A stretch of DNA of 64,000 bases from Plotosus lineatus (lineage: Eukaryota > Chordata > Actinopteri > Siluriformes > Plotosidae). Shown here piece by piece: positions 10,819 through 22,231 of this stretch. Where the stretch lies: contig CM045733.1 of the NCBI GenBank assembly GCA_024760905.1, forward strand, positions 66,927,501 through 66,991,500, written 5' to 3'. The first letter of the stretch is position 1; the number at the start of each line of letters is the position of its first letter. The notes below the pieces were generated by a model. The model saw only the letters and a list, made by a program, of their open reading frames with translations, did no database searches and was not told the DNA's origin. The translations under genes were made by a program, and so were the position numbers.

Positions 10819-11414
10819 GATCCTATTGGAATTTCAAATCTCTCGTGTAGTATATTCCAATGACTTGGTTGTCCAAGATAACCAAGAAGCACAACATATA
10901 GCCTGCGATACATTAAATGATGGTCCCCCATACAAACCCATACAAACATTAATCAGGAAGATGGGTATATAATTATGAAGAAGCAAAAATTGGCAAGCTG
11001 GAATTGACCCTATGACTAGGTTACTTTAGTAAAGTCATGTTTTTGTGTCAGTCCTGACAAAGATATTTACAAGCCAAGGTTACAGTTTTAGCTCACTATT
11101 ATTACTGTGGGCTAAATTACAAATGTCGGTCTCTGAAGAATAGTAGTACACTATATATGTATAGCGAACAGTGGACATTACTTCATACTTTGTCGGGAAC
11201 TTGCATAAGTAGATGGGCGTAATTTGGAGTATGGCCATCAAAGTGTGTTTGAAATTCATTATAATGTTGGTTCATGTTATTGTACCTGTCACCATGACTG
11301 TTACTCAAACCAGATGTATACATACAACACTATAAAACTCAATGAAGATAAATAATTTATTTAATTTACTTAACTAGCTCGCACTTAAACAGATCTAGGT
11401 GGTACCTACCTTTG
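10819..11414. other. No recognised feature
   Basis: AT-rich sequence. No gene, RNA or repeat family was identified. Confidence 0.5.
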
Positions 11415-11472
11415 CTTTTTTTTTTTTTTTTTTTTTAACCATTATACAGTACTGTTTAAGCATACCTAACAA

Positions 11473-11533
<61 letters not shown>
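11415..11533. repeat. Left arm of inverted repeat: poly-T, unique 40 bp, (CT)n
   Basis: A T run (11415-11436), a unique segment (11437-11476) and a (CT)n array to 11533. The unique segment is the reverse complement of 12608-12649, which is likewise joined to a (GA)n array and an A run. Confidence 0.85.
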
Positions 11534-11535
<2 letters not shown>

Positions 11536-11701
11536 TAGGAGGTCACTGATAACGGATAACACACACAGGAATAAATCAGAACCGAGGTTTATTAGGAACT
11601 TGAACACAAAACAAAGTCTCACAGAAAATTGCTCAGATTCACATGTTAAGAAAACCGGTTCAGGTGTGCAAGCTTGGTGTTGTCATATTGACCTACTGAA
11701 A

Positions 11702-11709
<8 letters not shown>

Positions 11710-11776
<67 letters not shown>
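11710..11776. repeat. Compound (AC)n(GA)n microsatellite
   Basis: About 15 AC units followed directly by about 18 GA units. Confidence 0.97.
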
Positions 11777-11780
<4 letters not shown>

Positions 11781-11996
11781 ACTACAAAGAAAAATGTAAA
11801 ATATAAAATATGTAGGCATGAAAGTCAATGGACAACGAGCTTTGGCTCAGTCTGGGTGGTTAATCAAGTGCTGAATGACAAACCAGGCTCAGGAATCCAG
11901 TGAATGGAGCCTCTTTTACTTTCATTAATATTTTTCTCTAATATACATACATAATTTAATTGTTTATAGTCTTAAATAATAAATAAGTGTTTTTAT

Positions 11997-12128
11997 GATC
12001 ATCATCATCATCATCATCTTCATCTTCTTCTTCTTATTCTTCTTCCACTTCTTCTGGGGTCGGGTTGCTTGGGCAGCAACCTAAGCAATGAGGTCTAGAT
12101 ATCCCTCTCCCCAGTCAGTTCCTCCAGG
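11997..12128 (-). mobile_element. LINE-B 3' end with (ATC)n/(GAT)n tail
   Basis: On the minus strand: TGGAGGAACTGACTGGGGAG, AGACCTCATTGCTTAGG, then an AGAAG/GATGATG tail. This is the last part of the LINE-B C-terminus plus its trinucleotide tail, as at 2218-2423. The (ATC)n run at 11998-12018 is the element's own tail. Confidence 0.75.
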
Positions 12129-12149
12129 AAGGATGTTTTATTTGTGAAG

Positions 12150-12345
12150 GGTGCTTTACAATTAGCATTGTTGCTGAACAGCTTTGCATAGTTTAATAAA
12201 ACAAATTTGTTTTAAACATTTATTCTCCAAACCCGAAACATCACCATGAGCAAGCCCACAGTGACAGTGGCAAGGAAAACCACCTTTGACACAAGCATGA
12301 AACCTTGAGAGGAACCAAACTTGAAAGTTAAAATCCATCCTTATT
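12150..12345 (-). mobile_element. Fish retroelement 3' end (ATTGA-tailed type)
   Basis: The plus strand has GACAGTGGCAAGGAAAACCA and ACCTTGAGAGGAACCAAAC, the reverse complement of the element at 44216-44462. It is diverged and partial. The family name is not certain. Confidence 0.55.
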
Positions 12346-12560
12346 TTGATAAAACCAGATAAAAATACAAACCATGTAGCAGAGACTTCACTATAGACAC
12401 ACGAAGACTAGTTTGTTATCTATAATGATAATTCTACTTTGAAATCATTTTAGTTCATATCATGAGCAGTGAAAAGTCATTTTCACAGTTTTTACATGTA
12501 TATTTAGGTCCATGAAGATCAGCAGCAGCAAGAGCAAGGGTCTTCTATGATGAGAACCAG

Positions 12561-12561
<1 letters not shown>
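12346..12561. other. Spacer of the 11.4/12.6 kb inverted repeat
   Basis: AT-rich; nothing recognised. Confidence 0.4.
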
Positions 12562-12607
<46 letters not shown>

Positions 12608-12656
12608 TGATGTTGTTAGGTATGCTAAAAACAGTACTGTATAATGGTTAAAAAAA
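12562..12656. repeat. Right arm of inverted repeat: (GA)n, unique 41 bp, A run
   Basis: (GA)n at 12562-12603, then the reverse complement of 11437-11476 (GATGTTGTTAGGTATGCT, then CAGTACTGTATAATGG) and AAAAAAA. The arms lie about 1.03 kb apart. Both copies end in an A run in the same relative position, which could mean two retroposed copies in opposite orientation. Confidence 0.85.
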
Positions 12657-13230
12657 TTATAAGTGTTGAGTGCAAACAGGGACTCTAGCATTACTGACTA
12701 TGACAGCATAACTAAAAAAAGAGAACCAGAAGACCGATATGAGGGCACCCTGCAACATGAGGCAATCAGCCACTCCACTGTCAATGAGCCTGGGTGAGTT
12801 TGTGAAAGTTAGTGAGTGAGTGATAGCATCCAAATGTTAACGTTTACTTGTTGTGTCATCTTCCTAATCTGGGATTAAATTGTATTTGAATTTTAAAAAA
12901 AACATACTAATGTGGTCTTATTGAATAAATATGTTTGCTGGACATCTGCAGACAATCAGGACTAGCTCATACAACGTTCTGTGCACCTCAAGCTGAATGA
13001 GAACAGCTCACGTGGAGAAATCTAGTCAAATCTTCCACTAAATTTCTAGGGTACACAGTGTAGGATATTATAACAGCAAAGGTGTGAGTAATTCCAGGAT
13101 GGACTAATGGAAATACAAAATGCAGTATCTACTATTTGAGTTTTTTATATTCTATTATCTATATCGTTTACATTATATTATATTGTCTATATATCGATTA
13201 TCAATTAGATATTCTATCTATTGTATTATG
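12657..13230. other. No recognised feature
   Basis: AT-rich sequence without a gene or assignable repeat. Confidence 0.5.
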
Positions 13231-13556
13231 GGGGGTACAGTGATTGCCTAGTGGTAGTGCCTACTCTTCACCACTTTCACCGGGATGCCACTACTGTCTT
13301 CCCAGTGTTGAATCAACTGGGTTATCATAGGCTAGTCATGTTTCTAATTGGCTGTGGTTCTGTGGTGAGAAGCATGTAAAATATCCATTGCTGTCATTTA
13401 TAAAGAGAAAGTCACTGGGTTACTGTCATTGTGTTTCTGCCCTGATATGGCCTAGTGATTTGTCCAGGGTGTACTCTGCCCTCACCCAGAGTCAGCTGAG
13501 ATGGGCCCCAGCCTCCCTATGACCCTAATTAGAATTAAGAAAATTACTGAATGAGT
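13231..13556 (+). mobile_element. SINE-1, diverged full-length copy
   Basis: A diverged head (GATTGCCTAGTGGTAGTGCC), body (CAACTGGGTTATCATAGGC, GTGGTGAGAAGCATG) and tail (CCAGGGTGTACTCTGCCCTC, GACCCTAATTAGAATTAAG). The AATG tail is nearly lost. Confidence 0.8.
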
Positions 13557-13819
13557 GTGATTGGAGTACCATTTTTAAAACTGAAAACTAATTGTTAGAT
13601 ATCTCAGAATCATACCAGTAAAATACTGAAAAAACAATTTTGTTAAACTACCTTTGTATTTGCACCGTCAATAATGCATGCCCAGTTAATGTAAATGCAC
13701 ATTGCTGGGCATAAAATACAATAAGTGGAAATATGATATAAGAGTATATAAGAGTATTCGTATGGATTTACTGGCTGAAGTCTGAAGGAAAACATATCGT
13801 GGATGTAGAGGTGGAGGGC

Positions 13820-16145
13820 AGAAGAGGAAGGAGGCCTCAAGACATTGGAGGCTTACAGAAAGGAGACAGTATAAACCATGTCTCCCGTCTATTATAATGG
13901 GGAGTGTGAGGTCAATGGAGAACAAGAATGATAAGCTGACAGTACTAGCCTAAAGTCAAAAAGAATATAGTATAGAGTGTAGTTTCATGTGCTTTGTGGA
14001 GACATGGCTGCACCAGGATATGCCCAGTGACAATGCACCCATTTTGGACTTTCACACTGTCCTGGCCAACAGAGATTGCACCATGAGCGGAGTTGTGAAC
14101 TGAATTGTGTGCTGTTGGACTTAGGTCATATTAATTGCCCAGTAAATTCCCATGTCATCATAGTGGCTGTTTATGTTCCTCCTACAGCCAACCCCCAGGT
14201 GCATGTGACACTGTTTATTCTACCATGGCCCAGTTATAGACTCAGCACCTGGATGCATTCATTGTGATCTCAGATGACTTCAGTCATTGTGCAGTACTTG
14301 GACTGTCCCACCAGAGAGAACAGAACTTTAGACTTGCTGAAGAGTACTTCAACTATGAGTGCTTACAGTTCAACAACACCCCCCCCCCCCCCATTGGGAG
14401 GTCAGACTACAATTTAGTTCACCTCACCCACTGCCTTGTGTATGTTGTGAAGATTCAGGCTTTGATTGCAAAAACTGTTAGAAGATGGTCAGTCGAGGTC
14501 CTGCGGGAACTACAGGGTGGTTTTAAGGTGACAGACTGGCAGGCATTCTGTGAGCCACACGGTGAGAACACTGATGGGCTTACTGAGTGTATTCCACAGT
14601 ACATAGCCTTCTGCATTGATTCCATTGTTTCAGATCAGACCATCCATTGTTATCCAAATAACAAGTCATGACTAATGACATCAAAGCCCCCTTTAATGAC
14701 AAGAAAATGGCCTTCAAGGCTGGCAACAGAGAGAAGGTGAAAAGAATGTAAGGTTTATTTAGAGTTAAGATCATGGAGGCTAAGGACAACTACAGGAGGA
14801 AGTTGCAATGGAAACTCCAGCAGAACAACATGAAAGAGGTTTGAACAGGTATGAAGATTATCATCCGATAGCAGATGAGCTGAGGCCTCAAAGGACAGAG
14901 CCAACAAGCTGAATTTATTTTTTAATAGATTTGACACTGTGGATACTGTTCAGCCTTCTTTTAACTTGTCAGGAGCAAGCATCAAAACCCCCTGCCATTC
15001 CACTCCCTCTGCATCCCTCTCCTTATTGCACACGCCTGTTATAGAACTGACACTCCTCTCTCACCTGTCAACTTCAGACAGCTGAAAAGACTCCACTCAG
15101 GCAAGGCAGCAGGACTGGACAACCCCCACATCTTTAAAGCCTGTGCCCCCATCGCTGTGGAGTCTTACATAACATCATTATAATGAGCAAAGTCTGCAGA
15201 GGGTTCCACACTGTCCAGTGTGGTGGAGGATGTCATGCCTCATTCCTGTATGAAAGACAACATGCCCCTGTGGCAGCTAGGTTTAGCACTGGCTTCACAT
15301 GTTAAGAAGATCCCTAAGAGACTCATCCTAGATCTACTCTGACCCATGGTTAGACTACACATGGACTCCCTTCAGTTTGCTTAACAGTCCTATCTAAGAG
15401 TTGAGTACACCATCATCTACCAGATTACCTACGTCTACAACTAACCTGGACCAGCTGGCAAGCACTGTAAGGGTCATGTTTTTTACTTCTCCAGTGCATT
15501 CAGTGCCATCAAGCTGACAAAGATGCAGGTGAATGTCGCTCTTGTTTCCTGGATTGTGGACCTACTCCAGAAAACCGTAGTATGTGTACTTTCAGCACTG
15601 CATACTGGAAACGGTGGTCAGCAACACCAGAGCACCAAAACGGACCATCCTCTTCGATTTCCTCTGAACCTTCTACACAACTGACTTCAGATACTGCAAA
15701 AAGACCTGGCATTCAGTACCTTGGAATTCATATTGACAATAAACTGGATTGGGTTAAAAAGACAACTGCACTTTACAAGAAGAGAGACAGCTGTCTCTTT
15801 TTTTTTTATGGCAGGAATCCTCTGATAGTTGTGTCAGAGAGTCAAATGTTTTAAAAAATAAGGATCGTACTGAACAATACCACCCACCTACTTCACAGTC
15901 TGTTGATCAGTCAGAGAAGCAAATTCAGTGAGAGAGTGATATCACCTCAATACTCCACTGAACACCACAGGAAATCCTTCCTACCTGTCACCACTAAAAT
16001 GTATAACTCCGCCATTCAGACACAACATTCACTGTTATACATTTGCATTTTGCTATACACATGCATTATAACACTGTACATATTACTCACTGGAACTATT
16101 CATTGTGTATTTGTTTATATAGATATTTGTGACATCTAATTTTAA
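13820..16145 (+). mobile_element. LINE-A copy 1, endonuclease plus RT, decayed
   Basis: Peptides in order along the plus strand: GSVRSMENKNDKLTVL (endonuclease start), FVETWLHQDMPSDNAP, VIIVAVYVPPTANPQ, PIGRSDYNLVHLT (endonuclease end), TVRRWSVEVLRELQGGF, AFCIDSIV, then RANKLNLFFNRFDTVD, SAIKLTKMQVNVALVSWIVD and IQYLGIHIDNKLDW (RT thumb side), and HRKSFLPVTTKMYNS near the C-terminus. Many stops and frameshifts are present. The segment that should carry the catalytic FxDD of the RT is deleted around 15700 (the text jumps from FRYCKK to the IQYLGIHI segment). The family belongs to the fish Rex1/L2-like group by peptide recall. Confidence 0.85.
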
Positions 16146-16184
16146 ACTTGGTTATTGTTTTTGTTTTGTTTTTTTGTTTTTTGT

Positions 16185-16505
16185 TCATCATTTGTTCATC
16201 AACCTCGGGGAGGCTGGCGCCCATCCCAGCCAACTCAGGACAAGGGCAGAGTACACCCTGGACAGCTCTCCAGGCCATCGCAGAGTGGAAACACGCTGAC
16301 GGCTATGCAGCTTCCTCTTGTCGAAAGTCAGCAATTGTTCTTTTATATGAACCTCACACCATAGAGAGTGAGAGACATGGCTGGCCTTTGATAACCCAGT
16401 CAGCTGCACTGGGGGGACAGTGGCAACCCATGGAGAAGTCGGGCTTGAACTCCCAACCTTAGAATCAGTGATCCAGCACCTTTACTACAAGGCCAACACT
16501 GCCCC
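16185..16505 (-). mobile_element. SINE-1 at the LINE-A 3' edge
   Basis: The minus-strand copy carries GAGGCTGGCGCCCATCCCAG, GTCGAAAGTCAGCAATTG, GACATGGCTGGCCTTTGATA and CCAACACTGCCCC (plus-strand text), covering tail to head. It lies just beyond the recognisable LINE-A sequence. Confidence 0.85.
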
Positions 16506-16509
16506 AGTT

Positions 16510-16560
16510 GTTGTTTGTTTGTTTGTTTGTTTGTTTGTTTGTTTGTTTGTTTGTTTGTTT
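16510..16560. repeat. (GTTT)n microsatellite
   Basis: About 12 GTTT units, followed by a T-rich stretch to about 16596. Confidence 0.95.
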
Positions 16561-16789
16561 GATTGTTTTGTTTTTTTTTTGGTTTTTGTTTTTTTCAGTA
16601 ACTTTTATTGTGGGAAAACTGTTCAAAAAGTAATTATACTAATGTGTAGGACCTTCTCAAACCTACATCTTGAGTATAGATTACTGTTTGAGAATTGAAT
16701 ACCTTTGGATGTTTGAATTTAAAGGGCAAATAAGGATCCGAAAAGCAAAGGAAGAGGAAACATCAAATAGCAGCATATCAAATGTGTTA

Positions 16790-17225
16790 AACTATTTTAA
16801 GATGTAGAACCATTCATCATTCAGAGAGTTCAGAATGCGTTATGAGAGGACCATTTCAACAAGCTCGTAGTACCACTCATTAAGCAGTGAATCAATCCAG
16901 AACAAAATTCTCTTCCACAAACTCTGTGGAGGAAGTGGATTGGAAAATTAAATGGAAGAGACAGCATAGCCTATTGCCATAGCTGTGTCACTAGACCTTA
17001 AACACACTAACAAGTTCGTTCGGCTTAGCGTGCCACTAATTCACATGCTCTTTAATTTCACATCATTGCCTGGTGTATAATACCTTGAATGTACCAGAAA
17101 AGACATTAAGATAATCTTTTCAAGGCCAAAATATCTGAAGTTCCCATTAAGATGGAAAAGTAATTCAAGTGCAGCAGACTTTCATTATGAAGCTAATCAG
17201 CATAGTTATTACATACTATTAATTC
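16790..17225. other. Candidate conserved noncoding block
   Basis: Non-repetitive, non-coding sequence with balanced composition and several homeodomain-type ATTA/TAAT cores (CCACTAATTCACATGC, CTTTAATTTCACATC, AAGCTAATCAGCATAG). This is inference from texture only. Conservation cannot be judged from one sequence. Confidence 0.25.
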
Positions 17226-17367
17226 CTTCATATCTATCGCTCTGTCGTTTGTCTGTCTATCCATTTATCTATGTGTGCTAAGATGAGATTCTGTGTATGT
17301 AATTGTATGTGATTTTAATTCAGTGTTTTTTGATGTTTTTTCAACAAATCAACATTATGATGTAGAC

Positions 17368-17689
17368 CAGGGGTCACCAACCTTTTTGAAACTGAGAGCT
17401 ACTTCTTGGCTACCAATTAATGTGAAGGGCTACCAGGTCAATACACACCTCTGAAATTACAAATTTGGCTCAAATGACCTTTAATTGTGTTACTAATAAT
17501 AATTAATGATATTCATCTATGTGAAGATTTTGATTTGATTTAAAAATACAGTATATTCAGAACAATTAGATGCAGTTCAATGGAGAGTGGCACTATGGCG
17601 CTGTGGGCCTGTCCTAACAGGTCCGCGGGCAACTTATATTGTCCTTGCGGGCTACCTGGTGCCCACGGGCACCACGTTGGTGATCGCTG
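17368..17689. mobile_element. hAT-type MITE with perfect 8-bp TSD
   Basis: Termini CAGGGGTCACCAACCTTTTT and, read inward on the minus strand, CAGCGATCACCAACGTGGTG. It is flanked on both sides by ATGTAGAC (17360-17367 and 17690-17697). The 8-bp duplication and CAGNG ends fit the hAT superfamily. It is 322 bp long with no coding capacity. Confidence 0.9.
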
Positions 17690-17790
17690 ATGTAGACAAT
17701 GTATGTGAAAATTCAAAGCTGGATCTCACATCTAAACGGTCATAATATATATTTATTTACTTTAAAATTATGAGTGAATGACTATACACG

Positions 17791-17792
<2 letters not shown>

Positions 17793-17872
<80 letters not shown>
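17793..17872. repeat. (TA)n microsatellite
   Basis: About 40 TA units; able to form cruciform or hairpin structures. Confidence 0.97.
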
Positions 17873-17876
<4 letters not shown>

Positions 17877-17879
17877 ATT

Positions 17880-18050
17880 TCTAAGCTTCTTAATCCTAAT
17901 TAGGGTTGCAGAAAGGTTGGCGCCCATCTCAGCCAACTCTGGGAAAGGGCAAGATACACCCTTGGCAGCTTACCAGGCCATCACTCACATTCACACTCAC
18001 ACTGAGGGGTGATTTGGAAAAATCAGCCTACTGTGCCTTTGGAAATCAGA
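17880..18050 (-). mobile_element. SINE-1/V-SINE tail fragment
   Basis: Plus-strand text TTAATCCTAATTAGGGTTGC and TTGGCGCCCATCTCAGCC, then TACCAGGCCATCAC and a TCACACTCACACTG segment. This is the reversed 3' half of a V-SINE-like element; head absent. Confidence 0.75.
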
Positions 18051-18387
18051 TACGAAATGGTAAAATTTAAATCTTTAAATGGAATTTACTCTCATTCTTG
18101 GGGCAGGACAAGTTTTTAAAATATGTATAAAAATCCATCTTGCCAAAAAGCAACATTAAGTTCTTCAAGCTTAAGGTGTTCAAGTTGAGTTTGTCTACCA
18201 ACAGATTTAAGCACCACCTCACCTGCCTTACGGTTTCAAATTGTGATAATAAAAACTGTACTGTTACGGTGCTGAGCCTTTTCTACTTCAGTAGAATCAA
18301 GACATTTTCACAAAAGCATATAAGCACATAAATAGCCTTCACCAAGGGTTTATAAAACACTCGGCTTGATAGTTTGGATGTATTAAG

Positions 18388-20040
18388 TGTTCAAATACAA
18401 CTCCAGTAAACAGTTTGATCCGAAGTTTATTACAGTACACCCAAACTAATATAAATTTCATTAATAAAATTTACAATGAACAATGGCTGATTTCAAAATT
18501 AAACTACTTTCCAGTAAGGAATTCCACATTAATATAGTCGTTAAATATAGTAAACAAAGTAGATGATATATTGTGCAATCCAATGTCTAACAACTTAGAT
18601 TAGCAGGTGATTTTCTAAAGACGACTCTACTACGCTCCAAATCAGTTTCTGGGGTTAGATGGACGAGTCACACAAAATAGGTCAAAACTTTTGACACAAG
18701 TATCGGCACATAAGACCTTGCAAGTGACAATCCAACATATCTCAGTAATTTCTAAAGGACAATAACGCACAAACAGATGTCTCTTGTCTACCGTGCTAAA
18801 TCTTCCTCGAGTGAATACGCCTCTAAGGATTACGATAATTCCAAAGTAGGATTCCACGCATTCAATTAATAAGAGATATAAAAAAATTAATAGCGTTGAC
18901 TGCTAAACACCCGGTTCAAAATGGTGGTAAACGTTACTCAACCCACCTAAATCTTGTCATGAAATCGGCGTTGAGACAACAAAGTCCTTTTCACTGATCA
19001 GTTAGTGGGTCACAGTCGCTTCATCAGCGTAGAACGGCGATAAGACGTTCCAGTTTTCTATTATTTGCGCCATAAGGTTAAGGAAACACCCAACTTCATA
19101 AGTCTTCGGTGTACCGTCTTTCCAGGCCGATAGCAGACCTAGCTAGCACATCCTTACAGTATGAGTTACAGTCCAGTCCAGTGAGCCCAGCCAAGTGTTG
19201 CTCTGAAGAGCGCTTACGCTTAAATAGTGTCAGAGCGAACATCATTGAAAACACCCCATGTGACCTACTCTGAAATTCTCCAATACCTATAAACTAAGAG
19301 ATGAGATTTCCTTTCGGCTTTTTCCTTTTATCAGGAGTCGTCACAGCAAATGAGTCACACGTTTGATTTGGCAGAGGTTTTTACATCGGATGCCCTTCCT
19401 GTCACAACCCTTTAGCAAGGGACAGAAACACGCTGATGGCTTTGCAGCTACTCTTTACGAAAGTCAGCAATGGTTCTTTTACATGAACCTCGCACCATAG
19501 ACAATGAGAGACATGGCCCGCCTTTGATAACCCAGTTAGCTACACTTAAGGTTGGGATCAGTGATCCAGTGTCCTATACCACTAGACCACCACTGCCACG
19601 CCAATCCCTATAAACTAACTTAACATAAGGTCGTAGCGGCATAAACTATACACCAAATTAAAGCTGACGGCCTAAAGAACACAATGATGTCAATTACATC
19701 AACTGAAAACTTCGCAACGAAGCATGAAAATTACAAGATCACGACAAGACCACCCAAAATTAGTATTTCATGAACTTTGGGAATTTATTCTGACACCAGA
19801 AGTTATTCATAGGGCTTAACTAAGTCAAGTCAGTTAAATCTGAACATCAGCTAACTGCTGATATTCAATTTCACACAACAGGACAAAAGATTAATTTAAT
19901 ATAAAGCAAAAGGATAAACTGATAAACACAGCTATTTGCATTACATAGCCGAGGCAATTCAAAATGGCCGTAAAATCACCATGAACAAGGAACTTTACAG
20001 ATCAGAACTGGGGATATCTTCCTGATTATACCCAGTTTCG
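18388..20040. other. Unclassified long segment hosting a SINE-2; possible LTR-like or other retroelement
   Basis: Moderate-GC, non-AT-rich DNA with no open coding frame of note. On the minus strand its left edge holds an AATAAA followed by about 40 bases ending TTTGAACA, reminiscent of an LTR end, but I could not find a matching partner or target duplication. It is interrupted by SINE-2 at 19298-19600. Function and family are unknown. Confidence 0.3.
19298..19600 (-). mobile_element. SINE-2, second copy, with 18-bp target duplication
   Basis: The minus-strand copy has the same head and body as SINE-1 and the alternative tail (plus-strand text CCTTTCGGCTTTTTCC, GTCGTCACAGCAAATGAGTC, GGATGCCCTTCCTGTCAC). 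It is flanked by CCAATACCTATAAACTAA (19280-19297) and CCAATCCCTATAAACTAA (19601-19618), 17/18 identical. This proves that head plus alternative tail retroposed together. Confidence 0.9.
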
Positions 20041-20827
20041 TAACATGTACTGAATGAAGGTTTTGGTTATTATGTAAAATAATATGAATAAATTAATATA
20101 TTAATTGGTGCTCAGTTGATCTTTTCTCAAAAATTGAAAGTATTTAATTGAAATTATTTTTTGGTGACCTGGCATTATAGTTGCCTCTATAATAATACAG
20201 TTGCACTGGCAATGAGATGCCTTTATATGCATTTCTAGCAATTTGTCAGTAGGCCTGCCCACCCATTTCTGTCTGCTGCAGGAGAGCATTAAAAAAAAAT
20301 CTTCAAAGTAATAGGTTTCATTTTATAAGCACAGCTAGATCAAAAATTCCTTTTTTCCTGCCTTTTACTCATTTTGAATAGATTGCACACTCGGTTTTGC
20401 CTCATTGTGACAGTAGTTACATGATGAATTTCAATGGGCATTTTTGATATTTTCACCTGCTAGCACTAATATTGAGGGCGGATTACAGGCCTGAGGATGT
20501 TTTTAAACATTAGTGTATAGTACATGGTAATGACATGATCTGGTCCTCTATCGGCAAATTAAAAATCATTATACTGAGTGGATAGTGATTGAATCAAAAC
20601 AATGCTTAAAACATATGGTTTGTCACAGTCACTTGGAGCAGGTGGCGTCTTCATTGTCACAATTTTAAAATGTAAAGTTATAATACAGAAACTTTATTTT
20701 AGTTTGTTTTTCTTGTATTTCTGCTTAGTATGTGCATACATTTTGAATGAGTTTAAAAATACGCAAAGCAAAGTTCACTTACATTTTTGTGTAGTACCGA
20801 ATAATATTAAAAGGTTAAGGTAGTGGT
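20041..20827. other. Unique AT-rich DNA; 20100-20540 a weak conserved-element candidate
   Basis: No gene or repeat was recognised. The 20100-20540 stretch is non-repetitive and low in simple sequence, but nothing in it shows function. Confidence 0.2.
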
Positions 20828-21126
20828 TAAGTCGGTTTGGGCTTTACACCCGAGCCTAGTGGCTCATCAAGCAGTTGCTTATTCCTGGTTTCCATAGTGT
20901 TAAGCGACCGGTAGTTCAACTCCTCCTGGATGGGATGCTTGTCTGTCGCGGTTTACCTTCCCAGTATATTTGTATTGGTACCCATTTATACTGCTGGGTG
21001 AACAGAGGCACACTTGTGGTTAAGATCTTGTCCAGAGGTCTTAGCACAGTGGGGGGTCCAACTGGGATTTGAACACACGACCTCCCGATCATGAGCGCAA
21101 CACCCTAACTACACCACTGGCAAAGG
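20828..21126 (-). mobile_element. SINE-3, full-length copy
   Basis: On the minus strand the head reads GGTGTAGTTAGGGTG and then GTGTTCAAATCCCAG (A and B boxes). The body includes ACCACAAGTGTGCCTCTGTT, CCCAGCAGTATAAATGGG and CATCCCATCCAGGAGGAG. It matches 57895-58190 along its whole length. Confidence 0.85.
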
Positions 21127-21341
21127 CTATAATATTAAAAGTCGAAATGTAAAAGAAGGGTTTAACCTACAAAGTGCTTATCTCTGCTCAGGGCATGCAG
21201 TGGTCGCCTCACCTGCCTCTCTAGTGGTTGAAATATATAAAAGATAATGTATTCCCTGCATTCCAAAAAACCTTGAGCTGTCCAAGCCAAGGTGTATATC
21301 ATAGAATACAGCATGAGGTGAATAGTAATTCTAGTATATAT

Positions 21342-21399
<58 letters not shown>
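21342..21399. repeat. (AC)n microsatellite
   Basis: About 28 AC units. Confidence 0.97.
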
Positions 21400-21401
<2 letters not shown>

Positions 21402-21644
21402 GTAAATATTGGAATAATAGAAATCTATACTGACTTATAATCTTGAAAGACAATTGAAACAAGGTGGTGGATATCATTGTTGGTAAAAATGGTGGAGCAA
21501 CAATTTACTCCACAGCATTAACAACAAACTTTGATGTGTTTCAACATGATTGTACTGTTGTTAGGGCCATATTATAAATAAAAATGATTTCCTCCATTAT
21601 TATTATCATTAAACAGAGTTTTGTGCTAAATGTCTATATATAAA

Positions 21645-22231
21645 CCGGATTCCAAAAAGCTTGGGACATTATACAAATCGTGAATAAAAACTGAATGCAA
21701 TGATGTGGAAGTGCCACATTTCAATATTTTATTCCGAATAGAACATAGATGACAGCTCAAAAGTTTAAACAAGAAAAATTATCATTTTAAGGGAAAAATA
21801 TGTTGATTTTGAATTTCATGGTGTCAACAAATCTCAAAAAAGTTGGGACAGGTAGCAATAAGAGGCTGAAAAAGTCAATTGCACTTATAATGAACACCTG
21901 GAAGACCAATTAGAACTAATGAGATCCATTGTCAACATGACTGAGTATAAAAAGAGCTTCTCGGAGTGGCAGTGTCTCTCAGAAGCAAAGATGGGTAGAG
22001 GATCACCAATTTCCCCAATGTTGCCCAGAAAGATGGTGGAGCAATATCAGAAAGGTGTTTCCCAGCAGAAAATTGCAAAGAGCTGGAAGTTATCATAATC
22101 TACAGTCCATAACAGCATCCAAAGATTCAGAGAATCTGGAGCAATCTCTGTGTGTAAGGGTCAAGGCTGAAAAAACAAACTGGATGCCCGTGATCTTCGG
22201 GCCCTTAAACGGCACTGCACCACAAACACGA
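21645..22231 (+). mobile_element. Tc1-like element, 5' end and transposase N-terminus
   Basis: The terminus resembles TTCCAAAAAGCTTGGGACAT, followed by a non-coding end. From ATG at 21991 it reads MGRGSPISPMLPRKMVEQYQ then KGVSQQKIAKSWKLS and a stop, continuing in frame with STVHNSIQRFRESGAISV and LDARDLRALKRH. This is the paired helix-turn-helix DNA-binding region of a Tc1-type transposase. The catalytic domain and the 3' end are missing, so it is a truncated relic. Confidence 0.8.
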
